Source: Rhodothermales bacterium (GTDB lineage: Bacteria > Bacteroidota > Rhodothermia > Rhodothermales > JANQRZ01). Taken from it: a stretch of DNA of 64,000 nt. This document shows, in pieces, positions 1 through 8,526 of the stretch (position 1 is the first letter of the stretch; every line of letters starts with the position of its first letter). The notes beneath the pieces are model-generated. The model was not told where the DNA came from and searched no databases. It saw only the letters and a program-made list of their open reading frames with translations. Location: positions 1 through 64,000 of the forward strand of contig JBDUXZ010000023.1 in assembly GCA_039944855.1 (NCBI GenBank), in the 5' to 3' direction. Made by a program: the position numbers and the translations under genes.

Positions 1-538
1 CAACGTCGAGGTGACGGAGAACACGTTCGTGCCGGGCGCCCCCCGCGCCGACTTCACGATCACGCGGCTCGACAATACGCAGACGGGGACCTACGGGCTC
101 ATCGCCGCCTCCGCTTGCAACGCGACCGTGATCGACCCCGACCTCGACTACTCGGGGACCGGCGCTCGGGGGGATATCGGGATGGCCTCGACCGAAGTGG
201 GGAGCGGCAGTATGCTCGACGCGTTGACGAGAGAGGGCGACGCTGCCTCGCGAGGTGCGGAGGCGACCTTGCCCGGTACCTTCGCTGTCGGCCAGAACTA
301 CCCGAATCCGTTCCGGGCCTCAACTAGCATCGCGGTCGAGTTGCCTGAGTCAACGGAGTTGCTACTCGAGGTATATAACCTGCTGGGGCAGCGCATCGCT
401 GTTGTGGCGAATGACCTTTACGGGGCCGGGTCGCATACGTTCAGCTTCGAGGCGCGTGATCTGCCGAGCGGGACCTACATCTACCGCATCGTCACGCCGG
501 AACTGTCGGTTGCTCGGCGGATGGTGGTGCTCAACTAA
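1..538 (+). CDS. type IX secretion sorting-domain protein, C-terminal fragment
   Basis: The frame is open to the left edge (codons from base 2), so only the last ~178 residues of a secreted protein are visible. The final ~80 residues form a type A type IX secretion C-terminal domain: the YPNPF motif, then a strand with YNLLGQR, then GTYIYR, ending in MVVLN and a TAA at 536-538. In Bacteroidota this domain takes the folded cargo through the T9SS translocon to the cell surface and is then usually removed. The region before it is low in recognisable motifs, so the catalytic or binding part lies outside the window and its function cannot be named. A GC-rich hairpin follows 16 bases after the stop. 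Confidence 0.85.
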   Translation, partial: NVEVTENTFVPGAPRADFTITRLDNTQTGTYGLIAASACNATVIDPDLDYSGTGARGDIGMASTEVGSGSMLDALTREGDAASRGAEATLPGTFAVGQNYPNPFRASTSIAVELPESTELLLEVYNLLGQRIAVVANDLYGAGSHTFSFEARDLPSGTYIYRIVTPELSVARRMVVLN

Positions 539-554
539 ACTCTACACAATAAGG

Positions 555-583
555 CCAGCCGGTCCTCTCGAGCGACCGGCTGG
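555..583 (+). terminator. GC-rich hairpin after the type IX cargo gene
   Basis: A perfect 10-bp stem (555-564 with 574-583) and 9-nt loop begin 16 nt after the stop codon. No clear T-tract follows, so it may act as a weak or Rho-assisted terminator. It separates the cargo gene from the small peptide gene at 646. Confidence 0.55.
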
Positions 584-645
584 TCCAACTTCCGAAGGGT
601 AGCCACTGCGGGAGTTATTCTCAACTCATCCAACACGAGGTGCTC

Positions 646-801
646 ATGAAATCTCCCTCCACCCAGATCAAAATCAAAGCATCCACTCCGAAGAAGGCGT
701 TCGTCGCGCCCCGACTCGACCAGCACGAGAAGCTTGCGAGACTGACGTTTGACTGCAGTACTGGGGGCAACTGTGGCTCCGGGGAAAACCCGTTCCCGTA
801 A
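646..801 (+). CDS. short RiPP-like precursor peptide with lasso-type leader motif (51 aa)
   Basis: ATG at 646 is preceded by GAGG at 637-640 with 5-nt spacing, and the frame ends at TAA 799-801, giving 51 residues. Residues 1-18 are basic and polar with four lysine pairs or near-pairs. Residues 19-34 read F-x-x-P-x-L-x6-(A/L)-x-x-L-T, close to the YxxPxL...LT leader signature that RiPP recognition elements bind in lasso and related RiPP precursors. The tail after Thr34 is a 17-residue Gly/Asn/Cys-rich segment with Cys37 and Cys43, ending NPFP. That tail has no Asp or Glu at positions 7-9 after the expected cleavage, so a classical lasso ring is unlikely. No maturation enzyme is in the window. 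A strong terminator follows at 824, so it looks like a monocistronic unit. The gene assignment is strong; the product class is an inference. Confidence 0.72.
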   Translation: MKSPSTQIKIKASTPKKAFVAPRLDQHEKLARLTFDCSTGGNCGSGENPFP

Positions 802-823
802 GCGCAGTTGACTTTTCATCGCC

Positions 824-863
824 GAGGCCCGAGCACTAGTACGGTGCTCGGGCCTCATTTCTT
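824..863 (+). terminator. intrinsic terminator of the small peptide gene
   Basis: A perfect 13-bp GC-rich stem (824-836 with 844-856) with a 7-nt loop is followed by ATTTCTT at 857-863. It sits 22 nt after the peptide gene stop and supports a short independent transcript. Confidence 0.8.
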
Positions 864-903
864 CATATCCGCGGCATGCAGTTAGTAAGTGCAACTCCCT
901 CTG

Positions 904-986
904 TACCCGGGGTGGGAATCGAACCCACACGACCTTGCGGCCAACGGAGTTTGAGTCCGTCGCGTCTACCGTTCCGCCACCCGGGC
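904..986 (-). tRNA. tRNA-Leu (anticodon CAA)
   Basis: Read on the minus strand from 986, the 83-nt sequence folds as a class II tRNA. The 7-bp acceptor stem is GCCCGGG with CCCGGGT (one terminal G-U pair), followed by a D arm and a 5-bp anticodon stem ACGGA/TCCGT around CTCAAAC, giving anticodon CAA. It has a long variable arm typical of tRNA-Leu and a T arm GTGGG-TTCGATT-CCCAC. Discriminator A73 is at 904. The encoded bases after it read CA rather than CCA, so CCA is probably added by the nucleotidyltransferase. It decodes UUG. Confidence 0.95.
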
Positions 987-995
987 AGGCTACTC

Positions 996-1006
996 CAATA
1001 TAAATC
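996..1006 (-). promoter_or_regulatory. possible -10 region of the tRNA-Leu gene
   Basis: Minus-strand TTTATATTGG lies about 10 nt upstream of the tRNA 5' end in otherwise GC-rich sequence. No convincing -35 element is visible, so this is tentative. Confidence 0.3.
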
Positions 1007-1179
1007 CGCCGAGGTGCGGATACGGTGAGGACTCCCCATGCCGTGCGCCTCGGTGAGAAGGGGCGTTGTACCTTGCGTGTTCGCATCCTTGCGGCTTTCA
1101 TAAATTACTGAAACCGTCTGTTGCGTCTCCCGTTTAGACCATACCGCTCCCGCGCCGCTGCATCGTCTTCTGGTTCTGC

Positions 1180-2577
1180 ATGGCTCGCCCCCACCCCTCC
1201 TGTCCCGTTGCTACCCCCCTGCGCACTGATGCCGTGCGCCGCCTCGCGGCCGGGGTTCGCCGCCGTCTTGAGCGTGGACCTGCCTCCGGTACATGGCGGG
1301 TCGAATGCATTGAGGTCGAGGCCGAGGTGTGCGAGCCGTTGACGTGGCTGGCTGCACAGACCTCGCCCGCGAAGCTGTACTGGCACGGGCGTGGGGAGGA
1401 GGAGGTACTGGCTGGGACAGGCGTGGCCGACCTGATCGCTGGAACCGGAGCGGCGGCCCTGGATCAAGTGCAGGGCAGGTTAGACCGTCTGACCTCGTCG
1501 CGGGTGCGGTACGTTGGTGGGCTTCGGTTTGAGTCACTGCAGCCGGCAAATCCGGAATGGGAAGCGTTCGGGGCAGCCCGGTTCGTGCTACCCCGCGTGG
1601 AGTTGAGACGAGCGGGCGGGCGGGCACGCCTGGCCGCTAACCTCGTGCTCCCGCGCGATGCCCGCGAGGTCGAGCGGGTGGTGGCCGAGATCGAAGGGAT
1701 CCGGTGGCCGGATGCAACGCGCAGCGCGGCGCTTCCGCTCCCCGTCGCCCGCACCGATGCGCCCGGTCCCGAAGGGTGGCGGCAGAGCATTAAAGCGGCG
1801 CTGCATGCGTTCGAATCGACGGACCTTCAGAAGGTCGTCCTTGCTCGGCGGGCGCGGTACGAGTTCGACGAGCCGCTTGACCCGTTCGCCCTCACGCGGC
1901 GGCTTGAAGCGGCGACGCCGGCGTGCTTTCACTTCCTGGTCCAGCCCGTGCCCGGCGTCGCGTTCGTCGGGGCCTCGCCGGAGCGGCTGTTCCGGCGCGA
2001 CGGGACGGCGCTGCGCAGCGAAGCCGTAGCGGGCACCCGGCCACGAGGGCAGTCCGACGCGGCCGACGCGCAACTCCGCGACGAGCTTCGGATGAGCGAC
2101 AAGGATCAGCGCGAGCACGGGTTCGTCCGCGAGCAGATCCGCAACGTGCTCACCCCCTTCAGCGAGACGCTTGACGTGGAGAGCGAGGCGTCGGACATGG
2201 TGCTCGCGCGCGGGCGCCACCTCTATTCCGGCATCACGGCCACACTCAAGTCCGACGTGCGCAGCCTCGACCTCCTCCGCGCGCTCCACCCGACCCCCGC
2301 CGTGGGCGGCACGCCGACCGACGCGGCCCGCGCGATGATCCGGACAGCCGAGCCGTTCGACCGGGGCTGGTACGCCGGGCCGGTCGGCTGGGTGGGGAAG
2401 GATGCGGCGGAGTTCGCCGTCGGCATCCGGTCCGGGCTCGTGCAGGAGGGGGCGACGCCTTCGCTCGCGCTCTATTCCGGCGCCGGGATCGTGCGCGGCT
2501 CCGAGGCTGGGGCGGAGTGGGCCGAGATCGAGCACAAGATCAGCGACTTCGCCCGCGTCCTCGGCCTCGACGCCTGA
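1180..2577 (+). CDS. menF: isochorismate synthase MenF
   Basis: Converts chorismate to isochorismate, the entry step of the classical menaquinone pathway; Mg-dependent and cytosolic. At 465 residues it matches MenF/EntC. The chorismate-binding domain occupies about residues 200-460. Visible family motifs are the general-base lysine in LQKVVLARR (K218), the SEAVAGTRPRG segment with E281, the ELRMSDKDQREH stretch, HPTPAVGG at 370-377, and the C-terminal SGAGIVRGSEA...EIEHK. It is first in an eight-gene men operon; menD begins 14 nt later. The start at ATG 1180 is chosen because earlier in-frame starts are lacking; no strong ribosome site precedes it, so the N-terminus is less certain than the identity. 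A salicylate or siderophore role is less likely given the neighbours. Confidence 0.95.
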   Translation: MARPHPSCPVATPLRTDAVRRLAAGVRRRLERGPASGTWRVECIEVEAEVCEPLTWLAAQTSPAKLYWHGRGEEEVLAGTGVADLIAGTGAAALDQVQGRLDRLTSSRVRYVGGLRFESLQPANPEWEAFGAARFVLPRVELRRAGGRARLAANLVLPRDAREVERVVAEIEGIRWPDATRSAALPLPVARTDAPGPEGWRQSIKAALHAFESTDLQKVVLARRARYEFDEPLDPFALTRRLEAATPACFHFLVQPVPGVAFVGASPERLFRRDGTALRSEAVAGTRPRGQSDAADAQLRDELRMSDKDQREHGFVREQIRNVLTPFSETLDVESEASDMVLARGRHLYSGITATLKSDVRSLDLLRALHPTPAVGGTPTDAARAMIRTAEPFDRGWYAGPVGWVGKDAAEFAVGIRSGLVQEGATPSLALYSGAGIVRGSEAGAEWAEIEHKISDFARVLGLDA

Positions 2578-2591
2578 ACCCCGCGTCCGCG

Positions 2592-4379
2592 ATGTCCGAG
2601 TCCGCTGCCCCGTCCCCGAATCAACGCTGGGCCGATCTCCTCGTCGAAGAGCTCGTGCGGGCAGGTGTCGGGCTGTTCTGCCTCGCGCCGGGCTCGCGCT
2701 CGACCCCGCTCACAGCCGCTGTGGCGGCGAACCCGAAGGCCCAGCACGTCGTCCACTTCGACGAGCGGGGAACGGCGTTCTGTGCGCTCGGCTATGCCCG
2801 CGCGACGGGTCGGCCGGCCGCGTGGATCACGACGAGCGGCACGGCCGTGGCGAATGGGTTGCCCGCCGTCGTCGAGGCGTCAGTGGACGGCGTGCCACTC
2901 CTCCTCCTCACGGCCGACCGGCCACCGGAGCTACGCGACACCGGCGCGAATCAGACGATCCCGCAGCCTTCCATCTTTGGAGACTACGTCCGCTGGCGGT
3001 TCGACCTACCCGTGCCGACCGAGGCCATCGATCCGGCATTCGTGCTGACGACGGCAGACCAGGCCGTCTACCGCGCCACGGGCCGCCCGGCGGGGCCGGT
3101 GCACCTCAATTGCATGTTCCGCGAGCCGCTGGCGCCAGAAGTGAACAAGGCGCTGCCTATCCCCGAAGCATTGCAGCGATGGGCCGACAGCGTCGAGCCG
3201 TATACCCGCTACACCGCCCCGTCGGCCGTCGAAGCGACCGAGATCGAGGGGCTGATCGGGCGACTGCGCGCGGCCGAGCGCGGGCTCGTCGTGGCCGGGC
3301 GGCTGCGGACGCGGGCGGAGGGAGCATGGGCCACTATGCTCGCGGAGGCGCTCGACTGGCCGCTCCTGCCGGATATCGCCTCCCAGGTCCGGCTCGGTAC
3401 GATCTCGATGGGGGCGTGCGCCGGGTTCGATCACGCGCTCGGCAGCGAGGGCTTCGCCGCAGCGCACGCCCCCGATGCGGTCGTTTACCTCGGCGGCCGG
3501 AGCACGTCGAAGCGGCTCGGGCAGTACCTCGCACGGCACCGGCCGGCTACGTTTGTTGTCGTCCGCGACGATCCCTTCCGGTTCGACCCCCATCACCTCG
3601 TTACTGACCGCGTGGTGGCCGATGTGACGGCGTTCTGCAAAGCGTTTGAGGACGATTCCAGTGCAGCGGATCCGGCGTGGCTCGACGCGTGGCGTACCGC
3701 GTCCGATGCCGCACTCGGTGCGATTGCACAACGGATTGAGGCTTCCTCCGTTCTTACAGAGCCTGCCACGGCGCGGCTCGCTGCCGGCCACGCAGCACAC
3801 GCCGGGCACGGGCTCGTCCTCGCCGCGAGCATGCCCGTCCGCGACGCCGACAGTTTCGCGAGTCCCTACGACGACGACCCGCCGCTCGTCGTCTCGAACC
3901 GGGGGGCGAGCGGGATCGACGGGACCGTGGCGACGGCGGCGGGGGTGGCGCGCGGGCTCGGCACGCCGGTCACCCTGCTGATCGGCGACCTCGCCCTCCT
4001 GCACGACCTCAACTCGCTCGCGCTTCTCCGCGACCCGGCGCAGCCGCCCGTGACGGTCGTCGTCGTCAACAACGACGGCGGCGGAATTTTCCATTTCCTG
4101 CCGATCGCGCAGAACGAACGGCTCTTTGAGCCGTATTTCGGGACGCCGCACGGGCTCGGCTTCGAGCACGCCGCCCGGATGTTCGGGCTGCCGTACGCCC
4201 GGCCCGAGACGCCCACCGCGCTGGCGGAAGCGCTCGCCGGAACGCAACGCAGCGGCGCCTCTTCTCTCATCGAAGTCCCCACCGACCGCACTGCGAACCG
4301 CGCCCTCCACGCCGACCTGCTCGCCCGCGCGGCGGCGGCCGTCACCGACACCCTCTCTTCCGCGGCTCCGACGCCATGA
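2592..4379 (+). CDS. menD: MenD, SEPHCHC synthase
   Basis: Thiamine-diphosphate enzyme joining 2-oxoglutarate to isochorismate to give SEPHCHC. ATG 2592 gives 595 residues, the usual MenD length; the frame extends 25 codons upstream into menF but that part is Arg/Pro-rich out-of-frame sequence and is discarded. The N-terminal TPP domain shows the PGSRSTPL motif near residue 33 and FDERGTAFCALGYA with the conserved glutamate near 58. The C-terminal TPP domain shows GDLALLHD near 465 and the NNDGGGIFHFLP diphosphate-binding segment near 495. Its last four bases overlap the start of menH (ATGA), implying translational coupling. Confidence 0.96.
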   Translation: MSESAAPSPNQRWADLLVEELVRAGVGLFCLAPGSRSTPLTAAVAANPKAQHVVHFDERGTAFCALGYARATGRPAAWITTSGTAVANGLPAVVEASVDGVPLLLLTADRPPELRDTGANQTIPQPSIFGDYVRWRFDLPVPTEAIDPAFVLTTADQAVYRATGRPAGPVHLNCMFREPLAPEVNKALPIPEALQRWADSVEPYTRYTAPSAVEATEIEGLIGRLRAAERGLVVAGRLRTRAEGAWATMLAEALDWPLLPDIASQVRLGTISMGACAGFDHALGSEGFAAAHAPDAVVYLGGRSTSKRLGQYLARHRPATFVVVRDDPFRFDPHHLVTDRVVADVTAFCKAFEDDSSAADPAWLDAWRTASDAALGAIAQRIEASSVLTEPATARLAAGHAAHAGHGLVLAASMPVRDADSFASPYDDDPPLVVSNRGASGIDGTVATAAGVARGLGTPVTLLIGDLALLHDLNSLALLRDPAQPPVTVVVVNNDGGGIFHFLPIAQNERLFEPYFGTPHGLGFEHAARMFGLPYARPETPTALAEALAGTQRSGASSLIEVPTDRTANRALHADLLARAAAAVTDTLSSAAPTP

Positions 4380-5187
4380 CGACGCTGCCTCACACGATCA
4401 CCGGCCCGGCCGAGGCACCCGCCGTGCTGCTGCTCCACGGGTTCATAGGCGCCGCCGATGACTGGCACGCCGTCGCCGCCGACCTCTCCGACGCATTCCG
4501 CTGCATCGCAGTCGATCTCCCCGGCCACGGCGAGGCCGTCGACCTGCCGGACGAGGCATACACGGCCGAGGGCACGACAGCGACGCTCATGGCGACGCTC
4601 GACGCACTCGGCGTGGAGCGGTGCCACGTCGTGGGTTACTCGATGGGCGGACGGCTCGCGCTGTACCTCGCGCTACGGCATCCCGAGCGCTGCGCGCGGC
4701 TCGTGCTCGAATCGGCGTCGCCGGGGCTGCGGAGGGAGGCCGAGCGGGCCGAGCGCCGGGCGCTCGACGAGGACCGCGCCGTCGCCATCGAGCGGGACTT
4801 CCTTCGCTTTCTCGACACGTGGTACCGAATGCCGCTGTTCGCCTCGCTGAAGGATCACCCCGACGTGCGCGCGGCGATCATCGAGCGGCGGCGGCGGAAC
4901 CGGCCGGACGAGATCGCGCGTTCCCTCCGAGGCTTCGGAACGGGACAGCAACCCTCGCTGTGGGAAGACCTCCCCCGGCTCGCCATCCCGACGCTCGCCG
5001 TCGCCGGCAGCCGCGACCGCAAGTACGCCGACCTCGCCTTCGAGATGGCTGTCGCCGGGCCGCCCGTGATGCCCCTCGTCGTGCGGACGGGCCACACCGT
5101 CCACGCCGAGCAGCCCGCGCTCTTCGCCGCGCTCGTTCGCGACTTCATCCGCGACCCTGTTCCCCATCCACAACCCGCCCTGACCTG

Positions 5188-5188
<1 letters not shown>
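4376..5188 (+). CDS. menH: MenH, SHCHC synthase (alpha/beta hydrolase)
   Basis: Eliminates pyruvate from SEPHCHC to make SHCHC, the third step of the pathway. The 270-residue alpha/beta-hydrolase fold carries LLHGFIG near the N-terminus (oxyanion side) and a complete triad: Ser89 in GYSMGG, Asp214 in GSRDRK, and His240 in TGHTVH. Many related hydrolases cannot be told apart by sequence alone. Its position between menD and menB, with 4-nt and 1-nt overlaps, makes MenH the best call. Confidence 0.92.
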
Positions 5189-6069
<881 letters not shown>

Positions 6070-6073
6070 CCCG

Positions 6074-6427
6074 ATGCCCAGTGTGCCCTTCGAGATCGAG
6101 AACGTCGGCCACGGCTTCGCGAAGTCGCAGGGTGTGCTCCGCGTGGAGGGGGAGGACCTCACCTTCGAGGTGCAGACGACCGTGGTCGGCCTCCTCCGTT
6201 TGCCCGCTAAAATCTACCGTCTCGACTTGACTGACCTCGACGAGGTCCGCTACAAAAAGGGCCTGTTGAGCGACCGGCTCACGATCCGCACCCGGCCCCT
6301 CGACCGTATCACGAGTCTCCCCGGCGCTGCCGATGGGGCGCTCTGCCTCCGGATCAAGCGGGCGGATCGGGGAGCCGTCGAGGCGATCCTCGACCAACTG
6401 CACCTGTGGCGACCGACCGAGACGTGA
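6074..6427 (+). CDS. uncharacterised 117-aa protein within the men operon
   Basis: I do not recognise this gene by name. ATG 6074 lies 4 nt after the menB stop, and the end overlaps the menA GTG start by 4 nt (GTGA), so it is embedded and translationally coupled. The 117 residues have no signal peptide, membrane segment or cysteine cluster. The pattern of alternating beta-strands (residues 5-100) followed by a terminal helix ending LHLW resembles small bacterial PH-like or DUF304-type folds, but this is structural guesswork. A role tied to menaquinone or to a neighbouring enzyme is possible only from context. Confidence 0.85.
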   Translation: MPSVPFEIENVGHGFAKSQGVLRVEGEDLTFEVQTTVVGLLRLPAKIYRLDLTDLDEVRYKKGLLSDRLTIRTRPLDRITSLPGAADGALCLRIKRADRGAVEAILDQLHLWRPTET

Positions 6428-7344
6428 CCGCGTCTCCCCCACTCTCCCTTCCGCCCGCCCGCATCTGGCTTCTGGCGGCGCGGCCGAAGACGCTGCCGGC
6501 GGCCGTCGCGCCGGTCGTCGTCGGGATCGCCCTCGCGGTGGAGGCGGGGGCGTTCCACGCGCTCGCCGCGGCGTGTGCCCTCCTCGGGGCTATCTTCATT
6601 CAGATCGGCACGAACTACGCGAACGACTACCACGACTTCGCGCAAGGCGCAGACACGGCCGACCGGAAAGGACCGATGCGCGTGACGCAGGCGGGCCTCG
6701 TCTCGCCCGTCGCGACGCGGAGGGCGGCAATCATCGCCTTCGCACTTGCCGTCGCGGCGGGGACGTACCTCATGATCCGTGGCGGCTGGCCGATCGTCGC
6801 GATCGGCGTGGCGTCGCTCCTCTGCGGCTGGCTCTACACGGCGGGGCGCTACTCGCTCGCGTACCTCGGCATCGCCGACCTCTTCGTGCTCGCGTTCTTC
6901 GGACCGGTCGCCGTCGCGGGAACGTATTACGTGCAGGCCGTCGGCGACACTGGGGCGCTCGCGCTGCTGCCCGTCGTGATCGTCGCCGGGCTCGGCCCAG
7001 GGCTGCTGGCGACGGCGATCCTGCTCGTCAACAACATCCGCGACGTGGACGAGGACCGGGCGGCGAACAAACGGACGCTCATCGTCCGGCTCGGGCGGCC
7101 GTTCGGCGTCCGGCTGTGGGCACTGTGCGTCGCCGCCGCCGCGCTCGTCCCCGTCGCGCTGTGGCTGTGGACGGGCGCGCACGCGCTGTCGATGCTGGCC
7201 GTGCTCATCCTTCCGCTTGCGCTGCCGACCGTCCGCACCCTCCGCGACGAGCGCGACGCGCGGAACCTCAACCCGCTCCTCGGGGCGACGGCGCGGCTGC
7301 TGCTTGTCTACAGCGCGCTGTTTTCCGTCGGTTGGCTGCTCTGA
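6424..7344 (+). CDS. menA: MenA, DHNA polyprenyltransferase
   Basis: UbiA-family membrane enzyme that attaches the polyprenyl chain to 1,4-dihydroxy-2-naphthoate with loss of CO2, giving demethylmenaquinone. The first aspartate-rich motif appears as NYANDYHDFAQGAD...DRKGP at about residues 64-85. The second conserved loop contains NNIRDVDEDRAANKRTL near residue 200. Around eight hydrophobic helices span the protein. GTG 6424 is preferred because it overlaps the previous stop as GTGA; an in-frame GTG at 6406 would add six residues. It depends on DHNA, yet no DHNA-CoA thioesterase gene is present in the operon. Confidence 0.95.
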   Translation: MTASPPLSLPPARIWLLAARPKTLPAAVAPVVVGIALAVEAGAFHALAAACALLGAIFIQIGTNYANDYHDFAQGADTADRKGPMRVTQAGLVSPVATRRAAIIAFALAVAAGTYLMIRGGWPIVAIGVASLLCGWLYTAGRYSLAYLGIADLFVLAFFGPVAVAGTYYVQAVGDTGALALLPVVIVAGLGPGLLATAILLVNNIRDVDEDRAANKRTLIVRLGRPFGVRLWALCVAAAALVPVALWLWTGAHALSMLAVLILPLALPTVRTLRDERDARNLNPLLGATARLLLVYSALFSVGWLL

Positions 7345-7363
7345 CGGGGCACCGTGCCATCCC

Positions 7364-7443
7364 GTAGACGCAGCATGCTGCGTCTCTACGGTCAAATCGG
7401 CGTTTCGCCGTGTCTCGAAGACGCCCCGCCGGGGCGTCTCTAC
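7364..7443. repeat. cluster of palindromic repeats upstream of menC
   Basis: Two palindromes with the same flanks lie in the menA-menC spacer. One is at 7364-7389 (core GACGCAGCATGCTGCGTC). The other is at 7419-7443 (GACGCCCCG, one base, CGGGGCGTC). Both end in TCTCTAC. A small hairpin CGGCG-TTT-CGCCG lies between them. The second matches, apart from the centre, copies at 8894-8922 and 28365-28393, so this is a dispersed family. The spacer 7345-7464 contains nothing else recognisable. Confidence 0.8.
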
Positions 7444-7464
7444 CTTTGCATCGCCACTACGCCG

Positions 7465-8526
7465 ATGAACCTCTCGCTCCGTCGCTACACCCTTCCGCTT
7501 ACCGCGCCGCTCACGCTGAAGGGCACCGAGCACACCGCACGTGAGGGCGCGCTCGTCCGGCTCGACGACGACGCGCACACGGGCTGGGGCGATGTCGCGC
7601 CGCTGCCCGGTTTCAGCGCGGAGACACTGACGGAAGCCCTCGCCGATATCCGTCGGGCCACGGACGTGTTTGCCGGACGGACGCCGGGGCCGGAGTGGGC
7701 CGATCCGAACGCCGAGATCCACCGCGCGCTCGATGCGCTCGGGCTTGTCCCGTCGGCGCGGTTCGGGCTCGACCTCGCCGTGTTCGACCTCGCGGCGCAG
7801 GCATCGGGCCGGACGCTCGCCCAAGCGATGCACCCCGATCCCGAAGTGACGGTGCCGGTAAACGCACTCCTCACGGGCGAGGGCGACGTGCCCGCCGAGG
7901 CTGAGCGGCTCGCAACGGCGGGCTATCGGACGCTGAAGCTGAAAGTCGGACGCGCCGGGTTGGACGACGAGATTGCGCTCGTCCGCACGCTCCGCGAACG
8001 GCTTCCCGACATCGCGCTTCGGCTCGACGCGAATCAGGCGTGGACGATGGACGAGGCGGTCCGCTTCGCCGAAGGCGTCGCCGGGGTCGGGCTCGACTAT
8101 GTCGAAGAACCGCTGCGCGAGCCGGCCGACCTGCCCGTGCTGTGGTTCGACACGCAGCTTCCCGTCGCGCTCGACGAGTCACTCGTCGGCACCGAGCCCG
8201 ATGCGTTGCAGGGGAAGGGCTGGGCGACGGCGGCCGTGCTCAAACCGACGCTCCTGGGTGGCGTCGTGCGGACGCTCCGGTTCGCGGCGCAGGCGAAGTC
8301 GCTCGGCATTCGGCCTGTGCTCAGCGGGGCGTTCGAGAGCGGCGTCGCGATGCGCGGCCACGTCGCCCTCGCCGCCGCGACGGGCGCGGCCCCAGCCGGG
8401 CTCGACCCGTACCGCCGCCTCGCCGCCGATGTGCTCACGCCCCGCCTCCCGCTCGACCGCCCGACCGTCGACGTGCCGGCGTTCTTCCGCACCGAGCGCG
8501 CCGTCGAAATCCCCGAGCCGTGGTGA
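7465..8526 (+). CDS. menC: MenC, o-succinylbenzoate synthase
   Basis: Enolase-superfamily dehydratase making o-succinylbenzoate from SHCHC. ATG 7465 gives 353 residues; the frame runs further back to 7354 but only through repeat sequence, so that extension is rejected. All catalytic elements are visible: the KxK pair K158/K160, metal ligands D188 (RLDANQ), E214 (VEEPL) and D237 (LDESL), and the second-face lysine K260 (LKPTLLGG). Some enolase-superfamily relatives epimerise dipeptides or racemise N-acyl amino acids, but the operon context fixes the role. It overlaps menE by 4 nt (GTGA). Confidence 0.95.
   Translation: MNLSLRRYTLPLTAPLTLKGTEHTAREGALVRLDDDAHTGWGDVAPLPGFSAETLTEALADIRRATDVFAGRTPGPEWADPNAEIHRALDALGLVPSARFGLDLAVFDLAAQASGRTLAQAMHPDPEVTVPVNALLTGEGDVPAEAERLATAGYRTLKLKVGRAGLDDEIALVRTLRERLPDIALRLDANQAWTMDEAVRFAEGVAGVGLDYVEEPLREPADLPVLWFDTQLPVALDESLVGTEPDALQGKGWATAAVLKPTLLGGVVRTLRFAAQAKSLGIRPVLSGAFESGVAMRGHVALAAATGAAPAGLDPYRRLAADVLTPRLPLDRPTVDVPAFFRTERAVEIPEPW

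Noticed and set aside
646-801. Calling the small peptide a classical lasso precursor
   Set aside because: The expected Asp/Glu at ring position 7-9 after the leader Thr is absent and no lasso maturation genes are nearby.
535-1101. 188-codon minus-strand frame spanning the tRNA and the small peptide gene
   Set aside because: It runs through the tRNA-Leu and over the peptide gene and terminator, with no protein-like composition.
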